DNA of 64,000 bases from Keratinibaculum paraultunense (GTDB taxonomy: Bacteria; Bacillota; Clostridia; Tissierellales; Tepidimicrobiaceae), in contig NZ_CP068564.1 in the NCBI RefSeq assembly GCF_016767175.1, positions 1,426,001 through 1,490,000 of the forward strand, written 5' to 3'. This document shows, piece after piece, positions 18,218 to 25,410 of the stretch. The notes beneath the pieces are model-generated. The model was not told where the DNA came from, did not search any database, and saw nothing but the letters and a program-made list of their open reading frames with translations. Within the stretch, counting starts at the first letter, position 1, and every line of letters begins with the position of its first letter. A program made the translations under genes and the position numbers.

Positions 18218-19261
18218 TTAATCAATCAACTCTCTTACATCACCTACTATAGCTCTTGGTGCTGGTAAATCAATCATAGTCTTAAGTCCTGGACTAGCAT
18301 TAATTACATGAGGTATCATATTAACACACATAGCTATGGTACCAATTCCCCCTGGTACTTCTGGTTTTATTGACATATTTATATTTGGTGTTCCTTCAAT
18401 AGTTATATAATCTCCTGTGTCTATTCCTTCTAATTGAGGCTCTATCTGTTGTGGGTGTAACATTTCAATTTTAAGTTCTCCATCCACATAGCCATAACCT
18501 TTCATATTACAACCTGCTACTTTCCCTGGCTCAACTTCAATATAAGGAGTTCTTCTGTAAACATTTGTTACTATAGGCTCTCTAACTAATTCTATATTAT
18601 CCAATTTCCAACCTAGTGCATCAGCAATCATAGTAATAGATTCTGGAAAACCTACATGCCCAGCTAATGTACCTTCTTCTACTCTTTTATTAAATTCTTC
18701 AACTTCCAATCCAACTCCTTGACCATTAAGTACTGCAGGACCAAAAGGTGATAAGCTGTTTACTCTTTTAACTTTAATATTTTTTACATCAGTACAAGCT
18801 CCTGTTAAAACTAACACCAATAAATCCATCATCAAACCTGGATTTATTCCAGTTCCTAAAACAGTTACACCATTTTCTTTTGCTATTCTATCCATTTCTT
18901 TAGCAAGTTCTGGCTCTTGAGCTTGTGGATAAGCCATTTCTTCTGCCGTTGAAATTACATTAATTTTCTTTTCTAAACAATATTTAATCTTATCAAAATT
19001 ATCTTTTACAAAGGAATCAGTAGAAATTATAACTATATCAGCTGCACCTTCTTTTATTACTTCCTCATATGTTCCTATAATTACATCTTTTCTATCTCCT
19101 CTTTCTACATCTAAGTAGTCATACATACTTTTCCCTATTCTTTCTCCTCGCCATGCTACTCCTACAATTTCTACACCTTTTTTAGTAAGTAAAGTTTCTG
19201 CTATACCTTTCCCCATAGCACCTAAACCCCAAAGTATCACTCTAACATTTTCTTTTTTCAT
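18218..19261 (-). CDS. ord: 2,4-diaminopentanoate dehydrogenase
   Basis: A 347-residue NAD(P)-dependent dehydrogenase that deaminates (2R,4S)-2,4-diaminopentanoate to 2-amino-4-oxopentanoate and ammonia. The N-terminal dinucleotide-binding motif is VILWGLGAMGKGIAETLL (residues 8-25), and GTGINPGLMMDLL is a conserved segment of this dihydrodipicolinate-reductase-like family. CGGAGGTG ribosome site, ATG start. It is the first gene of the ornithine operon and is preceded by a 539-bp control region holding a -24/-12 promoter. Confidence 0.92.
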   Translation of the reverse strand: MKKENVRVILWGLGAMGKGIAETLLTKKGVEIVGVAWRGERIGKSMYDYLDVERGDRKDVIIGTYEEVIKEGAADIVIISTDSFVKDNFDKIKYCLEKKINVISTAEEMAYPQAQEPELAKEMDRIAKENGVTVLGTGINPGLMMDLLVLVLTGACTDVKNIKVKRVNSLSPFGPAVLNGQGVGLEVEEFNKRVEEGTLAGHVGFPESITMIADALGWKLDNIELVREPIVTNVYRRTPYIEVEPGKVAGCNMKGYGYVDGELKIEMLHPQQIEPQLEGIDTGDYITIEGTPNINMSIKPEVPGGIGTIAMCVNMIPHVINASPGLKTMIDLPAPRAIVGDVRELID

Positions 19262-19351
19262 TTAAACACCTCCGTAATATTTTTAATATTTTGTACCAAT
19301 TTAGACATCTCTTCCTTTTTCCCTTTAGGAGAAACAAACAAAAATCTTATG

Positions 19352-19386
19352 CCTATATATATTAACTTGCAATTTTCCTGCCAACT
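19352..19386 (-). promoter_or_regulatory. Sigma-54-type (-24/-12) promoter for the ornithine operon
   Basis: On the minus strand TTGGCAGGAAAATTGCA runs 19384-19368. It fits the sigma-54 consensus TGGCAC-N5-TTGCA with one mismatch, and the invariant GG (19382-19381) and GC (19370-19369) are exactly 10 bp apart. Transcription would begin near 19357, giving a leader of roughly 95 bases before ord. Sigma-54 activators are known to control amino-acid fermentation in clostridia. No activator gene lies in the window. Confidence 0.72.
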
Positions 19387-19534
19387 TTTTTTTATTTTTA
19401 CACCTAATATAAACTACTATAAAAAACATCTGTCAACATCAGCTAAACTGATAATTCAAGCTTTTTTATTGTATATAATTAGTACCATTTATTTATTAAA
19501 TAAACTTATAAAAAGTGAATACTTTGCTTTTTTA

Positions 19535-19670
19535 TGCAAAATTATTTGCATTGATATGCAAAGTATTTTGCATATAGCTTATATATGGTTATTTTATGAA
19601 TAGACAAACTATTCTAACTTTTTTCACCTTATGTCTATCACAATCTTTACATAGTGCAAAATAATTTGCA
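19535..19670. promoter_or_regulatory. Three palindromic sites TGCAAA-N4-TTTGCA, probable enhancer (UAS) sites
   Basis: Perfect inverted repeats with identical spacing lie at 19535-19550 (spacer ATTA), 19557-19572 (spacer GTAT, arms extended to 9 bp at 19554-19575) and 19655-19670 (spacer ATAA). The first two centres are 22 bp apart, about two helical turns. Relative to the predicted ord start they centre near -185, -207 and -305, the range where sigma-54 activators bind. They also lie upstream of the divergent pdxS gene. The binding protein is unknown. Confidence 0.7.
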
Positions 19671-19726
19671 TCAGAATTTGTCTATTTTCTCGTTTCATTA
19701 ACAGCTTATAATGTTACTAATATGTA

Positions 19727-19776
19727 TTGACTTTTTGGGTACAGTTTAGTAGTATATGGGTACAATTAAAACTGTA
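19727..19776 (+). promoter_or_regulatory. pdxS promoter with PdxR-like repeats
   Basis: TTGACT (19727-19732) and TAGTAT (19750-19755) are 17 bp apart. Two direct repeats GGGTACA (19737-19743 and 19758-19764) start 21 bp apart, one in the spacer and one just after the -10 box. An inverted repeat TACAGTTT/AAACTGTA (19740-19747, 19769-19776) brackets the -10 region. Such repeats recall operators of MocR-type PdxR regulators; no pdxR gene is present in the window. Confidence 0.6.
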
Positions 19777-19800
19777 TTCATATAAAGGAGGTATTTATTT

Positions 19801-20661
19801 ATGAAAAATGTAAATGAATTAAATAATAAGTTAATAGGTGGAGTTATTATGGATGTGGTAAATCCAGAACAAGCTAAAATCGCTGAAAATAGTGGTGCAG
19901 TAGCTGTAATGGCTTTAGAAAGAGTCCCAGCTGATATTAGAAAACACGGCGGAGTTGCTAGAATGTCTGATCCTCAATTAATAGAAGATATATTAAATAC
20001 TGTATCTATCCCTGTAATGGCAAAGGTAAGAATTGGTCATTTTGTTGAAGCACAAATACTTGAATCTTTAGGTGTAGATTACATAGATGAAAGTGAAGTA
20101 TTAACTCCAGCAGATGATAAATATCATATAGACAAAACAAAATTTAAGACCCCTTTTGTTTGTGGAGCAAGAAATTTAGGAGAAGCATTAAGACGTATTG
20201 GTGAAGGTGCTTCCATGATAAGAACAAAAGGAGAAGCAGGTACTGGTAACGTAGTAGAGGCTGTAAAACATATGAGGACAGTAAATGCACAGATTAGAAA
20301 ATTAAAAAATATGCCCAAAGAAGAACTTATGACTGCTTCTAAAGAAATGGGAGCTCCATATGATTTAGTATTATATGTTGCTGAAAATGGCAAACTCCCA
20401 GTATTAAATTTTGCAGCAGGAGGAATTGCTACTCCAGCAGATGCAGCTCTAATGATGCAACTAGGCTGTGATGGTGTCTTTGTAGGATCTGGAATATTTA
20501 AATCTGAAAATCCAGAAAAAAGAGCAAGAGCCATTGTTGAAGCTGTTAAAAATTATGATAATCCTAAAAAACTTGCTGACATATCAAAAGGATTAGGAGA
20601 AGCAATGGTAGGAATAGAAATTAGCAATATTCCTGAAGAAAATTTATTTTCTGAAAGATAA
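19801..20661 (+). CDS. pdxS: PdxS, pyridoxal 5'-phosphate synthase subunit without adjacent PdxT
   Basis: A 286-residue (beta/alpha)8 PLP synthase that builds PLP from ribose 5-phosphate, glyceraldehyde 3-phosphate and ammonia. The catalytic lysines are present: K75 in [10 protein letters not shown] and K143 in [12 protein letters not shown], matching K81 and K149 of Bacillus subtilis. The N-terminus before GGVIMDV is 12 residues against 18 in B. subtilis, shortening helix alphaN, which takes part in PdxT docking. pdxT normally follows directly but is absent here. The AAAGGAGG site and ATG at 19801 make the start secure. It lies divergent from three PLP-dependent ornithine enzymes. Confidence 0.95.
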   Translation: MKNVNELNNKLIGGVIMDVVNPEQAKIAENSGAVAVMALERVPADIRKHGGVARMSDPQLIEDILNTVSIPVMAKVRIGHFVEAQILESLGVDYIDESEVLTPADDKYHIDKTKFKTPFVCGARNLGEALRRIGEGASMIRTKGEAGTGNVVEAVKHMRTVNAQIRKLKNMPKEELMTASKEMGAPYDLVLYVAENGKLPVLNFAAGGIATPADAALMMQLGCDGVFVGSGIFKSENPEKRARAIVEAVKNYDNPKKLADISKGLGEAMVGIEISNIPEENLFSER

Positions 20662-20672
20662 AGTTGTTAGTA

Positions 20673-20702
20673 TTGAATAAAGCAATTATTTTGTTATATT
20701 AT
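20673..20702 (+). promoter_or_regulatory. Possible promoter for the alpha/beta hydrolase pair
   Basis: TTGAAT (20673-20678) and TATTAT (20697-20702) are separated by 18 bp, about 40 bases ahead of the gene at 20744. No terminator hairpin was found between pdxS and this site, so partial read-through from pdxS is possible. Confidence 0.35.
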
Positions 20703-20743
20703 GATATAATAAACTTAGCACTACTTTAAGAAAGGAACATTAA

Positions 20744-21751
20744 ATGAACATTAACTTTAATTATGATAAAAAACATATAGACTATATTTCTGGATATATA
20801 TTTAAAGGTAGAAATTATAGATGCAGTTATGTTAGATATAAATCTCTATATAAAAACTGTGCTCCTGGCACTGAAAATGTTGAATTTTATTTTTATCAGC
20901 CAAAAGGTGAGATCCGAGCTTCTACTATGATACTTCATGGATTAGGAAGTAGAAATATCAAGTTTTTATTATGGCTTGGACCTCACCTAGCTAATGCAGG
21001 AGTAAGTACTAGTATATTAATTCTTCCTGGTAACTATACTAGAGTTGAAAATGGATCCATGAGTGGCAGATCCTATCTATATCCTGATATAAACATAATG
21101 TATCAATTTTGGGAACATGGAGTAGTGGATACATTAACCACTATAGATTTATTGGAACAACAAAATTGTTGGAAAAAAAACAATATAATAGTTGGTTATT
21201 GCCTAGGTGGTATGATCTCATCAATAATTGGAGTAATAGAAAATAGAATAAATCATCTATTGTTTATGACCACCGGAGGACATATCCCTAGAATATTGCA
21301 TAAATCTCCTGCTACTGCATTTGCTAGACGATTGTTTAGTAAGGGCTTAGGAATTGATTTTTATTTAAAAGATGAGTATATGTTGTATAAAATATATAAT
21401 GAACAATTCCCTATGGTAAAAAATATGAATTTTGATGAAATTATATCCAGCGATAAAATTCATCCTTTATTTAAGATAGATCCTATTTCTTATGCTCATC
21501 TTTTAGATAAGAAAAAAGTAACTTTTATAGATGCTTACTTTGATTCTACACTTCCTATACAATCACGGAAGATATTGTATGAAGAAATGGAAGATGCAAA
21601 TAGAAAAATACTACCTATAAGCCATGTAAACTGGTTGCCTTTTGAATACTTATTAGCTAAATATATACTTCATAAATTAAATATAAATGAAAAAGTAGCT
21701 AAAAAAGCTTTATTAACTAGGGAAACCATTGAAAATCCATTGAAAAAATAA
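20744..21751 (+). CDS. Alpha/beta-hydrolase fold protein with a cysteine at the nucleophile position
   Basis: A 335-residue alpha/beta-hydrolase. The oxyanion-hole motif ILHGLGS is at 63-69 and the nucleophile elbow is VGYCLGGM, with Cys153 where most esterases have Ser. SHVNWLP near the C-terminus supplies a candidate His. Cys nucleophiles occur in dienelactone hydrolases and PHA synthases, but the rest of the sequence does not let me assign either. No signal peptide. AGAAAGGA site, ATG start. A second hydrolase follows after 22 bp, suggesting a two-gene unit of unknown substrate. Confidence 0.75.
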   Translation: MNINFNYDKKHIDYISGYIFKGRNYRCSYVRYKSLYKNCAPGTENVEFYFYQPKGEIRASTMILHGLGSRNIKFLLWLGPHLANAGVSTSILILPGNYTRVENGSMSGRSYLYPDINIMYQFWEHGVVDTLTTIDLLEQQNCWKKNNIIVGYCLGGMISSIIGVIENRINHLLFMTTGGHIPRILHKSPATAFARRLFSKGLGIDFYLKDEYMLYKIYNEQFPMVKNMNFDEIISSDKIHPLFKIDPISYAHLLDKKKVTFIDAYFDSTLPIQSRKILYEEMEDANRKILPISHVNWLPFEYLLAKYILHKLNINEKVAKKALLTRETIENPLKK

Positions 21752-21773
21752 TTCTTTATTAGGTGGTATATTT

Positions 21774-22760
21774 ATGAATAAATTAAAAGAAAAATTAAAA
21801 ATGTCCTATTTTATAGCAAATAAAATATACTTATTCTTAATATTTATATTATTATCAATTGAAGATTTAACCCTGGGACTTTATTATTTTTTACTTTCTA
21901 TTATCATATATGTTTGGAAAATTTTCACTTCCAAAGTTCCTATAGAAGTAGATGGAGAATTTAGAAATAAAACCTATGTATATAAAAAAGCAAATAATAA
22001 AGAATTAAAATTGGATATATGGTACCCTAATAGTAATAAAAATAAATATCCTTTAGTATTTTTTTGTCATGGCGGTGGTTGGATTTCAGGCTTTAGGAAT
22101 CAGCCTAACAACATATCTTGGTGTAAATATTTAGCTTCCAAAGGACTAGCTGTTGTAAGCATAGATTATAGATATGGCTATAAAAATACCATGGAAGACA
22201 TTCTATCTGATTATAATGATGCTCTTAATTATGTTAAAAATAATAGTGAAATGCTATCTATAGATAAAAATAATATAGTATTAATGGGCTTATCTGCAGG
22301 TGGACATTTGTCATTACTGTACTCTACTTATTATACTTATATTGAAGACAAAGATAAAATGTCAGGTATAAAAGCAGTTGTTGCTTATTATGCTCCATCA
22401 GATTTAAAAGATATTTTTGTTTCAGAAAACAAATCTATATTTGCAAAGTTTGCTACTAAACAAACTTTAAAGGGAAGCCCTACAAAAAAAGAAGAAATAT
22501 ACGACTATTATTCCCCTATTAACTGGGTTAGTCCAAATATGGTACCTACTTTATTAGCACATGGAAAATTAGATGTTACAGTTCCTTTTAAGTCTTCAGT
22601 TAATTTTGCTAAAAAACTAAAAAAATATAACATAAAATATGCATTTTTAGTTCACAAAAAAGGTGGACATTCATTTGATACTAAATTAAAGGATATAACT
22701 ACTATAAATATTTTGGAAAGAACTATTAGATATATAAAAAAATCATTAAATTATAAATAG
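21774..22760 (+). CDS. Membrane-anchored alpha/beta hydrolase (esterase/lipase, HSL-like)
   Basis: A 328-residue protein with a hydrophobic N-terminal region (about residues 18-52, one or two membrane passes) followed by a hydrolase domain. FCHGGGWISG (97-106) is the HGGG oxyanion motif of the hormone-sensitive-lipase/carboxylesterase group. GLSAGGH (172-178) carries the nucleophile Ser174, and HKKGGHSFD near the C-terminus carries the probable catalytic His. It follows the Cys-type hydrolase and precedes recX by 8 bp. Substrate unknown; acyl or acetyl esters are the usual targets. Confidence 0.82.
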   Translation: MNKLKEKLKMSYFIANKIYLFLIFILLSIEDLTLGLYYFLLSIIIYVWKIFTSKVPIEVDGEFRNKTYVYKKANNKELKLDIWYPNSNKNKYPLVFFCHGGGWISGFRNQPNNISWCKYLASKGLAVVSIDYRYGYKNTMEDILSDYNDALNYVKNNSEMLSIDKNNIVLMGLSAGGHLSLLYSTYYTYIEDKDKMSGIKAVVAYYAPSDLKDIFVSENKSIFAKFATKQTLKGSPTKKEEIYDYYSPINWVSPNMVPTLLAHGKLDVTVPFKSSVNFAKKLKKYNIKYAFLVHKKGGHSFDTKLKDITTINILERTIRYIKKSLNYK

Positions 22761-22768
22761 GTGATAAC

Positions 22769-23389
22769 TTGAAAATTACAAAAATTGAACAACAAAAAAA
22801 CAATAAAGAAAGGGTAAATGTATATATAGATGATAAATTTGCCTTTGGACTTATGATAGAAATTAAGTATAAGTATGATTTACAAGAAAACATGGAGATA
22901 AATGAAGAATATATTGAAAAAGTACTAAGGGAAGAAGAACTTTCTAAAGCTAAAGATCAAGCTTTAAAATTTTTAACTTATAGACAAAGATCTGAAAAAG
23001 AAATCATTGATAAACTAAGAAAGAAAGGCTTTGAAGAATCTATAATAGATGACACATTAAATTATCTAAAAAAATATAAATTGGTAGATGATGTGGAGTT
23101 TGCAAAAGCATTCATGAAGGACAAAATAAACCTAAATAAATTTGGTCCCATAAGGATTAAACACGAATTATATAAAAAAGGTATAGATAATACTATAATT
23201 GAAAAAGTGCTAGAAGAAAATGATAATGAAGATGAATATAATAGAGCTCTAAATTTAGCTAAGAAAAAACTCCCTTCTTACAAAAATGACGATAAAAATG
23301 CCATATACAGAAAATTAGGAGGATTTCTTCAAAGAAAAGGTTACTCTTATGACTGCATTTTTAAAGTACTAAAGGAGTTGGTTAAATAA
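22769..23389 (+). CDS. recX: RecX, regulator of RecA
   Basis: A 206-residue RecX-family protein made of helical three-helix repeats that binds RecA filaments and modulates recombination. Typical repeat wording is seen in ALKFLTYRQRSEKEIIDKLR, KKYKLVDDVEFAKAFMKDK and FGPIRIKHELYKKGI. It starts at TTG (22769) behind TAGGTGAT, 8 bp after the hydrolase stop. It ends immediately before the GIY-YIG gene, with no gap. recA is not in the window. Confidence 0.9.
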   Translation: MKITKIEQQKNNKERVNVYIDDKFAFGLMIEIKYKYDLQENMEINEEYIEKVLREEELSKAKDQALKFLTYRQRSEKEIIDKLRKKGFEESIIDDTLNYLKKYKLVDDVEFAKAFMKDKINLNKFGPIRIKHELYKKGIDNTIIEKVLEENDNEDEYNRALNLAKKKLPSYKNDDKNAIYRKLGGFLQRKGYSYDCIFKVLKELVK

Positions 23390-23656
23390 ATGTGCTATGT
23401 ATATATTTTAGAATGTGCTGATAATACCCTCTATACGGGATGGACCATAAACTTGGATAGAAGAATTAAAACACATAATAAAGGTAAAGCTTCTAAGTAC
23501 ACTAGAGCCAGATTACCTGTTAAATTAGTATACTTAGAAACTTTTAATAGCAAAATTGCTGCTCAAAGACGAGAATGGGAAATCAAACAAATGAGTCGTA
23601 AGGATAAACTTATGTTAATTAAAAATCAAAGTAAACTTAATCAAAAAATTAATTGA
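23390..23656 (+). CDS. GIY-YIG nuclease-fold protein (UPF0213/YhbQ-like)
   Basis: An 88-residue single-domain GIY-YIG protein. The signature strands are [17 protein letters not shown] (residues 3-19), followed by the [24 protein letters not shown]-type segment with the conserved Arg; [13 protein letters not shown]-like wording supplies the Glu. The family has nuclease folds, and some members act on DNA ends, but the cellular role is not settled. It begins on the base after recX, so the two are probably cotranscribed and may act together in DNA repair. Confidence 0.85.
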   Translation: MCYVYILECADNTLYTGWTINLDRRIKTHNKGKASKYTRARLPVKLVYLETFNSKIAAQRREWEIKQMSRKDKLMLIKNQSKLNQKIN

Positions 23657-23711
23657 ATAATGTATAGAAGGAAACTTCCTTGTTAATCTTTGTAAATTTA
23701 TCAATATTCTT

Positions 23712-24644
23712 TTATCTATTTGCTTCAATTACATATGGAAGAGACCAATATTTACTTATGCCTAAATTCTTCGTCTTTATAGTCCCGTCTTTATATTTAA
23801 TAGTTACATAAGAGTTAACAGTAGCCCCATCTATCCCTTTTATAATAATTTTCTCTTCTCCTATCTTTAAATTGGGATTGTTTTTATAATATTTAGGTGC
23901 TTTTATTATATTACTAATATCGTGGTGCCATTTTACTTCAGGGGACTCTTCCCTTCCATAAAATCCTATATATAATCTATTTTCAATAACTTCTGCCCAT
24001 ATTAATATTGGGTATTCTTTATCATTTTTAAATTTAAAATCTTTAGAACCATATGCAACCGTGGCATCTTGACCGTAAGGTACATAATTTACAGGCATAA
24101 TGTGATTATGTCTTTCCACTATTTCTAAATCACTGAGCACAGCTACATTATATAATGTAGAAGCAATTTTACATACTCCGCCTCCTTCTGTTTCAACTAT
24201 ATTTTCCCCTGCATAGGATGCTCCTTTCCTATAACCCTTATCTTTAGTATAAGGACCTATACTTTGATTTTGGGAAAATACCTCTCCTGGTTGAACCACC
24301 TTACCTGATAAAGATTTTGCTGCTATTTGCACATTATACTCTTCTCCTGGTAATGGATCTATAAGTACAGAACAAAAAGCAGACATCAATACATGAGTAC
24401 CATTTTTTTCTTGAGCTTTTAAAAACTTTACATCTTTTTCCCAAGGAAGCTTTGACACTGAGCTAGATTTTTCAGGTATATCCCATTCAGATTGTTCCTC
24501 ACTTTGTGAACTACAAATATCTATCTCTACACAATCTTCTTCTACTTTTATATTTTCCACTATGTTGGGATTATTAGATTCTAAAGCTAATAAAGTGGCT
24601 AAATGAGCCATGAATATATTAAATTTATCTTTATTCAATTTCAC
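23712..24644 (-). CDS. VanW-domain protein with a C-terminal G5-like region
   Basis: A 310-residue protein. The VanW domain covers about residues 100-225 and includes SGKVVQPGEVFSQNQSIGPYT (residues split around GPY), EGGGVCKIASTLYNVA and IVERHNHIMPVNYVPYGQDA. The last 60 residues resemble a G5-type surface domain. No signal peptide or lipobox is seen at the start, unusual for a G5-bearing protein, so an upstream start or cytoplasmic location cannot be excluded. The family name derives from vancomycin clusters, but no resistance genes are nearby. Function is probably cell-envelope related and is not established. Confidence 0.75.
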   Translation of the reverse strand: MKLNKDKFNIFMAHLATLLALESNNPNIVENIKVEEDCVEIDICSSQSEEQSEWDIPEKSSSVSKLPWEKDVKFLKAQEKNGTHVLMSAFCSVLIDPLPGEEYNVQIAAKSLSGKVVQPGEVFSQNQSIGPYTKDKGYRKGASYAGENIVETEGGGVCKIASTLYNVAVLSDLEIVERHNHIMPVNYVPYGQDATVAYGSKDFKFKNDKEYPILIWAEVIENRLYIGFYGREESPEVKWHHDISNIIKAPKYYKNNPNLKIGEEKIIIKGIDGATVNSYVTIKYKDGTIKTKNLGISKYWSLPYVIEANR

Positions 24645-24754
24645 ACCCCCAAAATTAATACTTACTAATATAGTTTTAATATTATTGGTGTGAAATATAC
24701 AAAAGAAATATGATATTATATTTATATAAACAAAATAAAATATGAGGTGATCTA

Positions 24755-25321
24755 TTGTCCAATTTTTTTGAAAAAATTAAAAAAAATCCAATTATTGCTG
24801 CTGTAAATGAATTGGATGTCCTCACTGAAGCATTAAATTCTCCTTGTGAAAGTATATTTCTTCTTACAGGAAATATTTTTAACTTAAAGGAAATAGCCAA
24901 CAAAGTTAAAACTAAAAATAAAGAAATATATATAGATATAGATTCAATCGATGGTTTTTCAAAAGACACTTGGGGATTGGAATATATAATAAAAAATATA
25001 CATCCTAATGGAATTATAACTACTAAAGAAAACTTAGTCTGGTTAAGTAAAGATTTAGGAGCTTTTACCATCTTAAAACTATTTATTTTGGATTCTATTT
25101 CATTAAAAAAGGGTATCCAATCTATAAATACAACTAGACCTCACGCTGTAGAAATATTTCCAGGAATCATGCCCAAAATTACAAAAATGATATTCTCCGA
25201 AACAAATATCCCCATTATAACTAGTGGTTTAATTATAAAAATGGAAGATGTAAAAGAAAGCTTAAATGCTGGTGCAATAGCTGTATCCACCAATAATAAA
25301 AGCCTATGGCATATGACATAA
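24755..25321 (+). CDS. glpP: GlpP-family glycerol-3-phosphate-responsive antiterminator
   Basis: A 188-residue (beta/alpha)-barrel protein. In Bacillus, GlpP binds glycerol-3-phosphate and nascent leader RNA to allow read-through in front of glpFK/glpD. Typical segments are IIAAVNELDVLTEAL, IYIDIDSIDGFSKDT, HPNGIITTKENLVWLSK, RPHAVEIFPGIMPKI and PIITSGLI. It starts at TTG (24755) with GAGGTGAT upstream. No glycerol genes lie beside it, so its target operon must be elsewhere; this orphan position is mildly unusual. Confidence 0.85.
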   Translation: MSNFFEKIKKNPIIAAVNELDVLTEALNSPCESIFLLTGNIFNLKEIANKVKTKNKEIYIDIDSIDGFSKDTWGLEYIIKNIHPNGIITTKENLVWLSKDLGAFTILKLFILDSISLKKGIQSINTTRPHAVEIFPGIMPKITKMIFSETNIPIITSGLIIKMEDVKESLNAGAIAVSTNNKSLWHMT

Positions 25322-25323
25322 TA

Positions 25324-25380
25324 ATACTCCCTTAAGGTATCAAGTTTTTGTTTTTTAATCTGTCTGCCTTAAGGGAGTAT
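25324..25380. terminator. Long convergent stem-loop between glpP and cstA
   Basis: Perfect 14-bp arms ATACTCCCTTAAGG (25324-25337) and CCTTAAGGGAGTAT (25367-25380) flank a 29-base T-rich loop. It sits between convergent genes and can terminate from both sides. The loop is longer than usual and no clean U-tract follows on the plus strand. Confidence 0.6.
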
Positions 25381-25410
25381 AATATAATATTATATCAATT
25401 TCTTAATTTT

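Larger units (their letters stand above)
19262..19800. other. Divergent control region between ord and pdxS
   Basis: This 539-bp AT-rich stretch without a credible gene separates the minus-strand ornithine operon from plus-strand pdxS. It holds the -24/-12 promoter (19384-19368), three TGCAAA palindromes (19535-19670), a small ATCAG/CTGAT inverted repeat (19438-19452) and the pdxS promoter with repeats (19727-19776). A short open frame at 19349-19603 has no ribosome site or recognisable protein and is not called. The AT-rich DNA between promoter and palindromes could allow the bending needed for enhancer contact. Confidence 0.7.

Noticed and set aside
19349-19603. Open frame of 84 codons in the ord-pdxS control region
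   Set aside because: No ribosome site, no recognisable protein, and it runs through the regulatory palindromes; treated as chance.
23667-23682. Short inverted repeat AAGGAA/TTCCTT after the GIY-YIG gene
   Set aside because: Six-bp arms, tiny loop and no following T-run; too weak to call a terminator.
23712-24644. VanW-domain gene as vancomycin resistance
   Set aside because: No vanH, vanA/B, vanX or related regulators are present; VanW domains are common in clostridial envelope proteins.
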